Shown: one piece after another, positions 17,145 to 26,447 of the stretch
Layout of the letters: every line of letters starts with the position of its first letter
How positions within the stretch are numbered: the first letter of the stretch is position 1
Source of the DNA: Candidatus Latescibacterota bacterium
GTDB taxonomy: Bacteria; Latescibacterota; UBA2968; UBA8231
Assembly: GCA_022826515.1 (NCBI GenBank)
Contig: JAJDUT010000104.1
Coordinates: 1-64,000, forward strand
Direction of reading: 5' to 3'
Length of the DNA stretch: 64,000 nt
Notes under the pieces: generated by a model
Told to the model about the DNA's origin: nothing
Databases searched by the model: none
Seen by the model: the letters and a program-made list of their open reading frames with translations, nothing else
Position numbers and translations under genes: made by a program

Positions 17145-17972
17145 GTGGCGATTTCTGACAGGACAAAATCGCAAAAAGTGTCCGAACTATTGAACATGAG
17201 GGCCTCTTTTCGGCTTGTGATGAAAGGGAAATCGCGGCGGTTATCCACTCTGGTCGCAGGCCTTTTACTGGCCGGTCTTTGCGCCGCGTGCGGGTATAGG
17301 TACTACGCCGGGCCCTTGCAACCTCTCCCCGACGCCCAGCAACACACCGGCATGCAGGTTAGCGATGATGGGACCGTGCTGTTCGTTCAGGAGCGATTTG
17401 AAGTCGGAGTGCGTCCCCAGACGGACGCAGAACTAAACCGGTTATATCCTGCTTACTCCAAGGGCGGCATGGAGTCTATAAATCCCTACACCTACGGCGA
17501 CTGGAAAGATCCCGAAACCGGCTCGACGCCGCAGCGCTTCACGATCTTCCTTTTAAAAGTTAAAAATTACAGCTATCCCAAAGTGCAAATCGACCCTTTG
17601 AAGATCTCGCTCATCGCTTCGAACGGCCGCGAATACCCGGCGCTGGATCCGCTCGAATTCGACGAGTACTATCGCCCGTATGCCACTGCTTATTCCGGGA
17701 ATCTGTACGACCGCTACGAAGAGCGCAAAGACCTATTCGCCTCTTCTAGATATGCATCCGAACCCGTATTCAGCGGTCAGGAAGCCCAGGGATTCCTAGT
17801 CTTTCCCGCCCTACATCCAGACGTGCGGGAACTGCGCCTCAAGCTCGAGGATGTGGCGATCCGATTCGACTTTCGGGGCGATCCGATAGAGGTCCTCGAC
17901 CTCGAGTATCTTTTTTTTCGGGAAATCGGCCGGATTTATCCCGATGGGACGACGAAGATGTCTTCGGGATAA
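17145..17972 (+). CDS. uncharacterised lipoprotein heading the surface operon
   Basis: The frame from GTG 17145 gives 275 residues. ATGs at 17196 and 17220 are alternatives, and 17220 would place the lipoprotein signal (KGKSRRLSTLVAGLLLAGLCAAC) at the very start; no start has a clear ribosome site. After the lipobox cysteine the mature protein is a soluble, beta-rich domain of about 220 residues without a family I recognise. It has many aromatic residues and a YPALDPLEFDEYYRPYA segment. It is predicted to sit in a membrane facing the periplasm. It is the first gene after the promoter at 17052. Confidence 0.65.
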   Translation: MAISDRTKSQKVSELLNMRASFRLVMKGKSRRLSTLVAGLLLAGLCAACGYRYYAGPLQPLPDAQQHTGMQVSDDGTVLFVQERFEVGVRPQTDAELNRLYPAYSKGGMESINPYTYGDWKDPETGSTPQRFTIFLLKVKNYSYPKVQIDPLKISLIASNGREYPALDPLEFDEYYRPYATAYSGNLYDRYEERKDLFASSRYASEPVFSGQEAQGFLVFPALHPDVRELRLKLEDVAIRFDFRGDPIEVLDLEYLFFREIGRIYPDGTTKMSSG

Positions 17973-18048
17973 TCGGCTTGTAACGAGAAGACCGACGCGT
18001 TAGGTAGTAGGCAGGCGTTTTTTGCGAGAAAGGAGGTGATTAAATGAG

Positions 18049-18180
18049 GTGAGTTTTCCCGGGCAAGTGTGGACGGGAAGATTGCTTGTTTTCGATTCTA
18101 CAGCAGGAATGGATAGATCCTGCTGGTTTTGCAATTTTGTTTCCATATCGTCATTCCGAATTGAGGAGTCAATTCAATGA
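18049..18180 (+). CDS. possible leader ORF coupled to the CBM9-like gene
   Basis: A very strong ribosome site, AAAGGAGGTGATT (18029-18041), precedes ATG AGG TGA (18044-18052), a two-codon ORF. Overlapping it, a GTG at 18049 opens a 43-codon frame with no internal stop, beginning MSFPGQVWTG and containing the CWFCNF motif. It ends at TGA 18178-18180, overlapping the ATG of the next gene (ATGA). A site this strong with nothing but a two-codon or 43-codon ORF after it suggests a translated leader. I do not recognise the peptide; chance cannot be excluded. Confidence 0.35.
   Translation: MSFPGQVWTGRLLVFDSTAGMDRSCWFCNFVSISSFRIEESIQ
18101..18140 (+). terminator. attenuator-like hairpin before the CBM9-like gene
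   Basis: CAGCAGGA (18101-18108) pairs perfectly with TCCTGCTG (18118-18125), with a nine-base loop, followed by the T-rich GTTTTGCAATTTTGTTT. The hairpin lies inside the possible leader ORF and 52 bases before the next start codon. It may end the lipoprotein transcript partially or act as an attenuator governed by leader translation. Confidence 0.45.
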
Positions 18181-19106
18181 AAAAATTAGCAATGCCTTTC
18201 ATGGCGCTGGCCCTGATAGCCATGCTATCGAGCAGTTCCTGGGGCCACAAGCCCGAGGGCGTAGAGTTCTTCGCGCCCCATATTCCGGATGAATTGATCC
18301 CGGAGATAGACGGAAATTCCGCCGACTGGACAAACTGGTTCCCCTCGGATCTGGTCATTACCCACGACATGCTGCTGTCGCGTGCTGGCAATGACCCACG
18401 GGACATCGCGGACGTCGATGTGAGTATGATGATCGCTTGGAACGAGACCACCCAGAAGCTCTACCTCGGTCTCGAAGCCTTCGACAATTTTATCCACCGC
18501 GATTCAGAAAACCAAGTGGATATATACACAGAAGATGGCTGGACCATCAGCACCGATCCCGACCACAGTGGCGGTTTCTTCCACGCCGGAGATTTGGATC
18601 AGAACGTGATGGGTACCCAAGGGCAACAGTGGGTAGTCCATCCGCCCGCGCAAGGACCGGCGACTATGTGGGTTTTCAATTTCGGTGAGAACTTCTTTGA
18701 GAAGATTGAGACTCGCGAGTGGGACGCTATGTGGTTTGGCCATCCGCCGTGGGGCCATCTCGGCGTAGGTCCGCCCGAGGCCGTGCCGGTTAACGAAGGG
18801 GATACCAACGTCACCTTGTTCTACGAGATAGCTTGGTCCCTGTTCGATCATCTCGATTACGACGGCCCCGACTCCAGTATTCCCCACGTATTCGAAGAAG
18901 AGCAGATCATCCACCTGAACATCCACTATCAGGATCACGACGAAAACGGCGATGATTGGGATTCCCAGTGGGGCCTGAACGACGAAACCCACGCGACCCG
19001 GGACGGGTCCGCAGCACCTGACTGGGTGATGGTGAAGGTCCCCATCGAAGCCACCACGGGCATAGAGGGAGAAACTTGGGGGAGGATCAAAGCCTCTTTC
19101 CGCTAA
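18177..19106 (+). CDS. secreted CBM9-like domain protein
   Basis: A 309-residue exported protein: signal MKKLAMPFMALALIAMLSSS then SWGHK, with AATTGAGGAGT as a good ribosome site. The mature part resembles the CBM9-like fold used by DOMON/carbohydrate-binding proteins: EIDGNSADW near the start, DVSMMIAWNETTQKLYLGLEAFDN in the middle, and acidic FFHAGDLDQN. It lacks a catalytic signature. It may bind a saccharide or haem-like ligand at the surface. Its start overlaps the possible leader ORF by four bases, and a hairpin follows its stop. Confidence 0.65.
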   Translation: MKKLAMPFMALALIAMLSSSSWGHKPEGVEFFAPHIPDELIPEIDGNSADWTNWFPSDLVITHDMLLSRAGNDPRDIADVDVSMMIAWNETTQKLYLGLEAFDNFIHRDSENQVDIYTEDGWTISTDPDHSGGFFHAGDLDQNVMGTQGQQWVVHPPAQGPATMWVFNFGENFFEKIETREWDAMWFGHPPWGHLGVGPPEAVPVNEGDTNVTLFYEIAWSLFDHLDYDGPDSSIPHVFEEEQIIHLNIHYQDHDENGDDWDSQWGLNDETHATRDGSAAPDWVMVKVPIEATTGIEGETWGRIKASFR

Positions 19107-19140
19107 AGACCTAGCGCTTTTTAGACTGGTCTTCAGATGG

Positions 19141-19174
19141 ATTGAAGGGATGGGATTTTTCTCATCCCTTCAAT
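19141..19174. promoter_or_regulatory. 12-bp perfect hairpin in front of a small lipoprotein gene
   Basis: ATTGAAGGGATG (19141-19152) pairs with CATCCCTTCAAT (19163-19174) around a ten-base loop containing TTTTT. No T-run follows the stem, so it is not a classical terminator. It ends 21 bases before the GTG start at 19196 and could be an mRNA stabiliser or processing site separating the CBM9-like gene from the rest of the operon. Confidence 0.5.
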
Positions 19175-19195
19175 CTATACAATGGGAGAACAGCC

Positions 19196-19567
19196 GTGAA
19201 GATCTACGCACTTGCCATCGCGGCGTTGACGAGCATCTGCGCTTTAGTCGCCTGCGAAGAAGTCGATCTTTCTACTGGGCCTTCGGGATCCACCGGCAGG
19301 ACTGAACTAGTCAGATTCGACAACAAGTCGAACTTTGATCTCCAGATTACCATTGGCGCGTGCTTTCAGGATTTCGTCTTGGACGCTGGGCGCGAACGGA
19401 CCATTGAATGCAATCCGACAGATGGCTCCGTAAGCTTTGACGTCGGCATCGTTCGGACAGAGAGAGAAGACGCCAATTGGGCTGGCTCTGTTTCAAAGGG
19501 GCAGTCCCTCCTCATCCTCACCAATCCCTGGCACGGCGGCTTCTTCACCGTAGAGGTTGAAGAATAA
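19196..19567 (+). CDS. small lipoprotein of the surface operon
   Basis: A 123-residue lipoprotein. The start is GTG 19196, supported by GGGAG eight bases upstream and by the signal KIYALAIAALTSICALVAC, whose lipobox is LVAC. An upstream ATG at 19142 would read through the hairpin and is rejected. The mature part (about 100 residues) is predicted beta-rich, with FDNKSNFDLQITIGACFQDF and a Trp-rich end, and has no family I can name. The next gene starts 31 bases downstream. Confidence 0.65.
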   Translation: MKIYALAIAALTSICALVACEEVDLSTGPSGSTGRTELVRFDNKSNFDLQITIGACFQDFVLDAGRERTIECNPTDGSVSFDVGIVRTEREDANWAGSVSKGQSLLILTNPWHGGFFTVEVEE

Positions 19568-19598
19568 GCTAAGCGGGCGGATTTTCCGCCCAGCGGGA

Positions 19599-21404
19599 AT
19601 GCAAAGCATGGAGCCGATTGGGCGAAAAGTCCTGCTGGTATCCACTTGGGTTTTGCTGGCACTGATCTCTGCCAAAAGCACCTATGGCGTGGAAGTTTTG
19701 GTCATCGGCAACCAGCAGAACCCCTGGGAAGCTATGGGTACCATGGAGAGCATTGATACCACCACGGATCCGGGGTGGATTCAGCCCCGGCGCACCGAAG
19801 CTACGGAAAATCTGAGCCTCGGTGCCCAAGGGAGAGGGGGAGGCATGTCCACGCCCCAGCCATCCGTGCGCCAAGCCGGCAACCTCAACAACATGATAGA
19901 CGGGGATGCAAACACGGTTTTCGACGGGAGCAGGGCCCGGCAAGTGGGGGGCAGGATGGATCTAGATCTGGGCTCAATTTTCGGCGGGGTCGAGAGAATT
20001 CGCTTCTACCCCAGCCCGACCTTCAGCGACAAGTTCCTGAAGGGGTACGAGGTGTACATCAACGATGGTAGCGCGGAAATGCAGGTTGGCGGGGTGCTGC
20101 AGTGGGCTTTGGTGGAAAAGGTCGAGAAAAACACCGACAGCACCGTACAGGTGAGAATTCCGTCCCAGTACGTGCGCCATGTCCGAATTGTGTTCACCAC
20201 GCCATTGCCCTGGGAAATTGCCGAGTTGGAGGTGTACAGCCGCGGCTTTGTGCCCCAGGCAAACTACACTTCACAGGTGATTGACTTGGGCGAACTGGCC
20301 AATTTTGGCCTGTTGAAGTGGGCCGCAGAAGAGCAACCTCGAGCCTCGGTGCAGATCTTTACCCGCACCGGAGCCACGCCCGATCCCCTTAAATACTACC
20401 AAATACAAGAAAAGGGACTCGAGACCGAACGGATCGAGGTTTCCGAAGATGATTACAACAGCCTGAAAGAGGCCGAGCGGGAAAAAGCTCCAGACGCAGA
20501 AAACTGGAGTCCTTGGTCCCCGGTGTACACCCGTGCATCTGGAGAACAGGTGGTCTTCGCCGAACCTCGGCGCTACTTCCAGTTCAAGTGTGATTTTGCC
20601 AGTGATTTTTTTACCCAAGGAGCGCGGCTCGACTCGCTGGCGTTTGAGTTTTCCACCCCTCCAGTGGCGCGTTTCGTCTGGGGCGAAGTTGACCCGCTAG
20701 AGGTAAACGCCGGAGAACCCACCCTATTTACCTATGTGGTACGGGCCAAAGTCGAGGAAAGCGATACAGGATTCGATGCCTTGGAGATTGCTACTCCTTC
20801 TCGGGTCACAATTGAGGAACTGAAAATCGGTGGTGCATCGGTGGCGGATTTCACCGAGGAAATCGCAGACGACCGCATGGTGATCCGCTTCCCCAATCAT
20901 CGGGTCGTGGATACCACTCCGGTGGAGTTGAGTTTTGAGGGGGCGGTTCTGGTGTACGGGACGCGTTTTACCGGCAAGGTCTTCGATACCCAGACAGCAG
21001 AATTGCCGCAGCCCATTACCGCCGGGGATACGTCCCCGGATTTGCCCAACAACGACTTGGCAGTGGCCGTATCGCTCGGAGAGACCATTGTTGCAGGCGG
21101 GCGCATTGTCCCCAATCCGTTCACCCCCAACGGCGACGGCGTGAACGATCTGGCCTCCATCCACTACCAGATTCTCAAGTTGACCAAGGAGGTTCCGGTC
21201 ACTGTGTCGATCTACGATCTTTCGGGCCGGCTGGTCCGCAATTTGTACTCGGGTACAGAAGTGAGCGGAATTTATGCCTTGGATTGGAACGGTCTGGATG
21301 ACAGTGGGCAATTGGTAGTTCCGGGACTGTACCTCAGCCGCATATCAGTTGACGCCGATAGGGGCGCAGGAGACATGGTTGCACTCATTGCGGTGATCTA
21401 CTGA
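19599..21404 (+). CDS. discoidin-like / FlgD-Ig surface protein, paralogue A
   Basis: A 601-residue exported protein (start 19599; 19557 and 19608 are alternatives, the signal being the hydrophobic KVLLVSTWVLLALISA). Residues of about 30-220 look like an F5/8 type C (discoidin) fold: NLNNMIDGDANTVFDG and MDLDLGSIFGGVERIRFYP. The middle has a NWSPWSPVY motif and an Ig-like domain. The C-terminus carries TPNGDGVND at residues 509-517, followed by a FlgD-Ig-like domain (VSIYDLSGRLVRNLY, LDWNGLDDSGQLVVPGLYL). Such tails occur on surface-sorted proteins of FCB bacteria. Two paralogues follow at 21431 and 26448. Confidence 0.8.
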   Translation: MQSMEPIGRKVLLVSTWVLLALISAKSTYGVEVLVIGNQQNPWEAMGTMESIDTTTDPGWIQPRRTEATENLSLGAQGRGGGMSTPQPSVRQAGNLNNMIDGDANTVFDGSRARQVGGRMDLDLGSIFGGVERIRFYPSPTFSDKFLKGYEVYINDGSAEMQVGGVLQWALVEKVEKNTDSTVQVRIPSQYVRHVRIVFTTPLPWEIAELEVYSRGFVPQANYTSQVIDLGELANFGLLKWAAEEQPRASVQIFTRTGATPDPLKYYQIQEKGLETERIEVSEDDYNSLKEAEREKAPDAENWSPWSPVYTRASGEQVVFAEPRRYFQFKCDFASDFFTQGARLDSLAFEFSTPPVARFVWGEVDPLEVNAGEPTLFTYVVRAKVEESDTGFDALEIATPSRVTIEELKIGGASVADFTEEIADDRMVIRFPNHRVVDTTPVELSFEGAVLVYGTRFTGKVFDTQTAELPQPITAGDTSPDLPNNDLAVAVSLGETIVAGGRIVPNPFTPNGDGVNDLASIHYQILKLTKEVPVTVSIYDLSGRLVRNLYSGTEVSGIYALDWNGLDDSGQLVVPGLYLSRISVDADRGAGDMVALIAVIY

Positions 21405-21430
21405 TCGCCTAACCAATTGAGGTGAGCGAT

Positions 21431-23773
21431 ATGATGGGATCGCATATATGGGCGAGTCTCGTGGCAATTGTCGTCCTTTCAACCGGCCTAGCCCACGCCG
21501 ACACTATAGCATTCGGGTCCAAAGCCGATTGGGAGAAGTGGGTCTTTCCCGTCGGGACATTGGAACTGTCGAGGGATGGCCTCGTAAAGCCCAAATTCAT
21601 CCAAAAGAATATCAATGCAAGTCTCAACGCCGGTGAGTTTGTCGTCGAGCGCGAGGGCAATAAACCGACCAAATGGGGAGGGATATCCGGTGTCGGCTCC
21701 AATCCCGCCCGAGCGACCAATATCTTTGACGGCGAGGTGGACACTTGGTGGGCACCCAACCCAGATGACGATATGGATACCTGGTGGGTTGAACTCGACT
21801 TGGGCCGATTGGTTTCTGCTACCAAGATCGTGTTGAAATTTTCACCTCAGGGCGAGCCGTTCAAGATGTTCAAGGTCTATACCTCCACCGGCGAGGAGGC
21901 CCTCTACTCTGGGTCGGGCAAAAAAGAGTACTTGGTCGTCGGACAGACCACTCAGCCGAATTTTGCCTACGAGTTGGAATATCCCTTGGGTCAGCTTGGC
22001 ACAGCGCTCAGCACGGCAGCAGACCCTAGACAACTAGTCGGCTTTGTACTGATCCAAGTCACAGCCCCGTTCGGAGACGCGCGTCTAGGCGAAGTTGAAG
22101 TCCACACCCTCGGCGACAACGTAGTACTGGGCACGGTGGAGCGCGGCGGTCTGGCCATCCAAGCGAGCCCCGGCGGCGATCGCCGCATATTGACTAATAA
22201 CGAGGTTCTGGACGGGCGCTTTGACACCTACTGGAACTCAAGTGCCGGGTTTCTCGACTGGACCGAGAAAGGCTGGGTCAACATGAACCTCGGGGCGCTG
22301 TTCTGGGTGGATACCATTCGGATTGTATCGGCCCGAGTACACCAAGGTTCCAGAGTAGACCCGCTGTTTGGCTACAAGCTATTCATCTCCGACGGCACCC
22401 TAGGGCCAACAGCCCAACTCGGCACGGAAAATGTCATGGGGAGTTTCGTGTGGGAAGAGGTGGGATCGCTCGATGATAACTCCGTGGGATTTCTCACGTT
22501 TGAAGATACTTTTTCTCCCCGCCCAGTACAACACATCTTCTTTTCACACAGAAACAACGTCAGGGACACGGGCACCTATGGACGCTTCAAAACCCTAGAA
22601 ATTCAGGCCTATGGCGAAGGATATATTCCAGGCGTGTCCATGACTTCGGGCTTGCTCAACCTCGGTCGCTCCAAAAACATGTTGTCGATCGCGTGGGAAG
22701 CGGATATCCCGCCGGGAACTAAGCTGGAGATCAGCACGCGAACGGGCGATCAGTTGGGCGAGAAATTGCACTACTTCGACAAAAAGGGTAATGAACTTAC
22801 CAAAGAAAAATGGGAGAGTCTGCCCAAATTCCGCAAAGAAGCCGACCCCGTAGTGGAGTTAGTTCCCGACCCCCAAACCTGGAGCCCGTGGAGCAAACCC
22901 TATGTCCATTCTGGTGACCCCTTTGCCTCTCCTAGTCCGCGTCAGTACCTAGAGATACGGGCCAAGCTTTTGAGCACGCTACCGGATCAGGCCGTTAGCT
23001 TAGACCGAATAGTGCTTTCTTTCGATAACCCACTGGCCAAAACCCTGACCGCCGAGGTCTGGCCGGATACAGCCATCGCGGCAAAGCCCCAAGAATTCAA
23101 ATACTTTATCCGTCCTTCGTTTGCGGCTAGAGACCTTGGTTTTGATCAGGTACTCATCAGGACTCCTGCCCAGGCTGAATTGATAGGGGTAAAAGTCGCC
23201 TCTGACCCGCTGGCGCTGGAGGACCTGTCCGTATATTCGACGGCAGATTCTCTGCTAATCCAGCTTCCCTCGACGATCAAGTCTCCGGAACTGGTAGAGG
23301 TCGAGTTCAAAAGCCAAGTCTTTTTGAACAACACAGTATTCGAGGGGTTGGTCGGGAACTCTGCTAGAAAGCTGTGGCAGACCGTAGATCCCGGAGACGC
23401 CGCCTCAGAGGCCATGAGCGATGTTCTAGTCGTAACCGTACCAATCCAAGACCGACTGGTTGGCGATGTGCAGATTGCTCCGGCAATTATTACTCCCAAT
23501 GGGGATGGTCTAAACGATCAGATGAACATTGACTTTTTGATATTCCAGATCGACCGGGCCCAGCCCATCACAGTAAAAGTACACGATCTGTCTGGCAGAA
23601 TTGTCAGGGAAGTGATGGCCCAGCGCGGTATTAGCGGTGCACACCGGGCCGTCTGGGATGGCACGGATGAGGCCGGAGTTCTCGTTCCTCCCGGTCTCTA
23701 CATATGTCGGGTCGAGGTAGAAGCTAGCCAAGACGCCGCGGCCATTGTTCAGACCGTCGGGGTCGCCTTTTGA
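21431..23773 (+). CDS. discoidin-like / FlgD-Ig surface protein, paralogue B (long)
   Basis: A 780-residue exported protein. GAGGTG sits seven bases before ATG 21431, which makes this start better than the GTG at 21422. The signal peptide is followed by two discoidin-like segments: NIFDGEVDTWWAPNPDDD with WWVELDLGRLVSATKIVLKF near residues 95-140, and NNEVLDGRFDTYWNSSAG near 255. It shares with paralogues A and C the WSPWSKPY motif and the tail: TPNGDGLND from residue 688, then VKVHDLSGRIVREV and WDGTDEAGVLVPPGLYI. The extra length comes from the duplicated ligand-binding domain. It lies 26 bases after paralogue A and 49 before the putative barrel gene. Confidence 0.8.
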   Translation: MMGSHIWASLVAIVVLSTGLAHADTIAFGSKADWEKWVFPVGTLELSRDGLVKPKFIQKNINASLNAGEFVVEREGNKPTKWGGISGVGSNPARATNIFDGEVDTWWAPNPDDDMDTWWVELDLGRLVSATKIVLKFSPQGEPFKMFKVYTSTGEEALYSGSGKKEYLVVGQTTQPNFAYELEYPLGQLGTALSTAADPRQLVGFVLIQVTAPFGDARLGEVEVHTLGDNVVLGTVERGGLAIQASPGGDRRILTNNEVLDGRFDTYWNSSAGFLDWTEKGWVNMNLGALFWVDTIRIVSARVHQGSRVDPLFGYKLFISDGTLGPTAQLGTENVMGSFVWEEVGSLDDNSVGFLTFEDTFSPRPVQHIFFSHRNNVRDTGTYGRFKTLEIQAYGEGYIPGVSMTSGLLNLGRSKNMLSIAWEADIPPGTKLEISTRTGDQLGEKLHYFDKKGNELTKEKWESLPKFRKEADPVVELVPDPQTWSPWSKPYVHSGDPFASPSPRQYLEIRAKLLSTLPDQAVSLDRIVLSFDNPLAKTLTAEVWPDTAIAAKPQEFKYFIRPSFAARDLGFDQVLIRTPAQAELIGVKVASDPLALEDLSVYSTADSLLIQLPSTIKSPELVEVEFKSQVFLNNTVFEGLVGNSARKLWQTVDPGDAASEAMSDVLVVTVPIQDRLVGDVQIAPAIITPNGDGLNDQMNIDFLIFQIDRAQPITVKVHDLSGRIVREVMAQRGISGAHRAVWDGTDEAGVLVPPGLYICRVEVEASQDAAAIVQTVGVAF

Positions 23774-23822
23774 CATACATGTCGATAATCTGCCTATCTG
23801 AAGTCTTGGCAGGGAGTTCGCG

Positions 23823-26438
23823 ATGACTATTCGATGCAGAGGTGCGTGGGGCTTGGCACTCCTCTTCACTTGTCTGAGTACATCCACAGGAGACGCTCAG
23901 CGGCCGGTCTCGTCTAGCCCGGAGCCGGTAGTCGAAGCGCTAGATCCAACCTTGATGAAATGGTACCAGCGTCAGGAACTTTACTATCAGTATAGATGGT
24001 CGTGGTGGAAGTACAGCAATTACGCAAGAGAGCCGTACAAGCGTTACGTGGATGTGGGCTTAGAGGGTACTAGGTGGTACGATCTGTACGGGAAATACCT
24101 CACCAAAGGTTGGAAGATTTACGAATGGACCCAGGAAGTCCCCACCTCGTTCGGCAGCAATATTTTCAAGAGCGGCAGGTACGCTAATTGGTTCAACAAT
24201 GTCGTGATTGGGCGGACCTCCCAAGGGCAGTACAACTTGGCAGTCACGCTAGGCGATGAGATCAGAACGACCCTGACGCCGATGACGTTTTCAAAACCAG
24301 CTTTCAACGGTATCCAAGCGGATTTTCGCTCCGACAAATACGCCCTCACCTTCCTGAGTTCCAGAATCAATTTTCCGACGCGGGGACAAAGTGTAGATGT
24401 TCCCGAAACTCGGATGACGGACTTTAACAACCTCTTTGGCTTCAGGGGCACCGTCCAAGTCGGCGACTTCGTAAATCTAGGGGCCACCTATGTGAACTCT
24501 CATTTCAGCCGCACCTCTACGGACCTGCCGCTCAGCGGCTTTCAGGAAGGCCAGCTCACTTCGGTGCAAAACCAAGATGTCATCCGCTGGATCGCCATCC
24601 GCATCACCGATGATTCGCCCGAAGACGGGGAGGGAGGCGGAGTACTGTTCTCCGAACAGATATTCATCAACAGGGGCAATGAAATGGAACCCGCGGCCAT
24701 TGAACCCCGCATAGAGGGGGGATTGCCGGTGCGAGGCGCTTTGGCTGCGGATGGGGTCGAAGCCATCACCCTGACCTATGTGATTCCCGACCCCGAGTTA
24801 AAAAGAAAAATAGGATTTGAACTGGTGCTAGCCAACGATTACCGCGTCGAAACCACGTCGAACTTGCAGACCAATGCCCTCGGCGAGCCAGTCTTTTTGC
24901 CGGTCGTGCGAGCGGCTGGAAATGTCGACGACGGCTCAAACCAGCGAGTAGTCAAGTTCGATTACGGCCTGCCCACCGGAAACGAGATCATCGGATTTAC
25001 CTTAGAAGTACACGACCTGATGGGATTCACCGTGTGGGGCGAATTCGATATCAACAATCGCTGGCGGCGATTCCCCAATATCAACTTTGAGCGTCACGCT
25101 CACGCTGCTACGCGTTCGGAGGCCTTTTTTCTGGCCGCGCGCAAGGTCGCCTATCCCTGGTTTGGCTTTGGCGAAGTATTCAGTATCGACGAAGGATATT
25201 CCACCTCCATGTTCATCCTAGACCGGACCGGCGAGATCGACTATTCAAATGCGGAACGCAACCGCTACGAGTTCGTCGATGACAACGACGACCAAGACCG
25301 GTGGCCGGACTGGCAGCGGGCCAACCAGCCGCTCGAAGGGGAGGGCTTGGCTCGGGGCGGCCCCCCTGCCGGAGGCATCTTTCCCGGACTGGACGAAAAC
25401 AACGATTTCATCTCGGATTTCAACCAGAACAACAATCTGCGGCCCGACTACGACGAACCCTTTTGGCGCTATGAGGTAGATCCCCCAGAGTTTCTGTTTG
25501 GGATGGACCTAGATCACAACACCATTATTGATCGCTTTGAAGACGACGATGAGCCGGATTATCCCTACCAACGGGACCACCGTGGGTACAATGGCTATGT
25601 GGGGCGACGTCTCACCCCCGAATCAAAAGTCCTAATCGGATATGCCAAGGAATGGTTGTGGTCCGATGAACGAGAAAGCAACGATCTTTATGGATTGGTG
25701 ACCTTTGACAAAGATTATGCCAAGCTAGGCCGGTTGCAGATATTCGATAACCTGCGAATCGTCAAAGACAATCTCATCGACGACCAGCTTATCTGGACGC
25801 ACCCGCCTGGTACATTCGGGGGAATACAAACCTTTCAGGATCGCCTAGTGGCGCAGGATGTGGTGATCAACACGGCCTTTCTGCGCTTCGATTACAAGGG
25901 ACTGCCCAATTTCAATGTGACCAATAAGGTCAAGTACGAGATTTACAATCAGCAGGGCGAGAATTTCGCCAGACCGCTCAGAACCGGAGGCGTGCTCGAG
26001 GAGTTGAAGGATTCTTACTTCCTCGGGATTGTCAATAAATGCGACTATGCCTTCTGGATCGGCGATTTCAAAATTCACCCCAAATTTAGGAGCTTGTACC
26101 GCCGCAGCACGGCCTTCATCAAAGGCGACGCAGACGTCCACAATCTAACTGAAATGGGTATCTTGACAGTCAGAACCCAACCCATGCCAAAACTCTGGAT
26201 CGAAGTAGGAACCGAATTGGCCCAGTTCTACGACCTCGAGGAAGCACTGGGTAGCACAGGAGACTTTTTCGGCAGCGTCGTCACGTCGCAGGTTTCTATC
26301 AATAACAACTATCTAGGCTATGAGGTCATCATGAACATCGGGCACCAGTGGGAGAGAAGGAAGTTTGAAAACAGAGATTCTCCAGAGACCATCACCAGTG
26401 CTTTCATCGTGGTGTTTGCCGGGCTCGGCTCCAGTTAG
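23823..26438 (+). CDS. large putative outer-membrane protein of the surface operon
   Basis: An 871-residue exported protein with a signal peptide ending near TGDAQ. The sequence is rich in aromatic, alternating polar/hydrophobic strands (ELYYQYRWSWWKYSNYAREP, GQYNLAVTLGDEIRTTLTP, VNLGATYVNSHFSR), as in outer-membrane beta-barrels. A region near residues 475-590 is very rich in Asp and Asn (VDDNDDQDRWPDW, GLDENNDFISDFNQNN, MDLDHNTIIDRFEDDDEPD), resembling serial calcium-binding loops. I know of similar large proteins in Latescibacteria-like genomes but no function. It is a plausible outer-membrane partner for the flanking surface proteins. There is no intact porin or TonB signature. Confidence 0.6.
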   Translation: MTIRCRGAWGLALLFTCLSTSTGDAQRPVSSSPEPVVEALDPTLMKWYQRQELYYQYRWSWWKYSNYAREPYKRYVDVGLEGTRWYDLYGKYLTKGWKIYEWTQEVPTSFGSNIFKSGRYANWFNNVVIGRTSQGQYNLAVTLGDEIRTTLTPMTFSKPAFNGIQADFRSDKYALTFLSSRINFPTRGQSVDVPETRMTDFNNLFGFRGTVQVGDFVNLGATYVNSHFSRTSTDLPLSGFQEGQLTSVQNQDVIRWIAIRITDDSPEDGEGGGVLFSEQIFINRGNEMEPAAIEPRIEGGLPVRGALAADGVEAITLTYVIPDPELKRKIGFELVLANDYRVETTSNLQTNALGEPVFLPVVRAAGNVDDGSNQRVVKFDYGLPTGNEIIGFTLEVHDLMGFTVWGEFDINNRWRRFPNINFERHAHAATRSEAFFLAARKVAYPWFGFGEVFSIDEGYSTSMFILDRTGEIDYSNAERNRYEFVDDNDDQDRWPDWQRANQPLEGEGLARGGPPAGGIFPGLDENNDFISDFNQNNNLRPDYDEPFWRYEVDPPEFLFGMDLDHNTIIDRFEDDDEPDYPYQRDHRGYNGYVGRRLTPESKVLIGYAKEWLWSDERESNDLYGLVTFDKDYAKLGRLQIFDNLRIVKDNLIDDQLIWTHPPGTFGGIQTFQDRLVAQDVVINTAFLRFDYKGLPNFNVTNKVKYEIYNQQGENFARPLRTGGVLEELKDSYFLGIVNKCDYAFWIGDFKIHPKFRSLYRRSTAFIKGDADVHNLTEMGILTVRTQPMPKLWIEVGTELAQFYDLEEALGSTGDFFGSVVTSQVSINNNYLGYEVIMNIGHQWERRKFENRDSPETITSAFIVVFAGLGSS

Positions 26439-26447
26439 GCGCAAGAG

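Noticed and set aside
18028..18041. Minus-strand ATCACCTCCTTT resembling the 3' end of 16S rRNA
   Set aside because: Only about 12 bases match, explained by a perfect Shine-Dalgarno on the plus strand; no other rRNA sequence is present.
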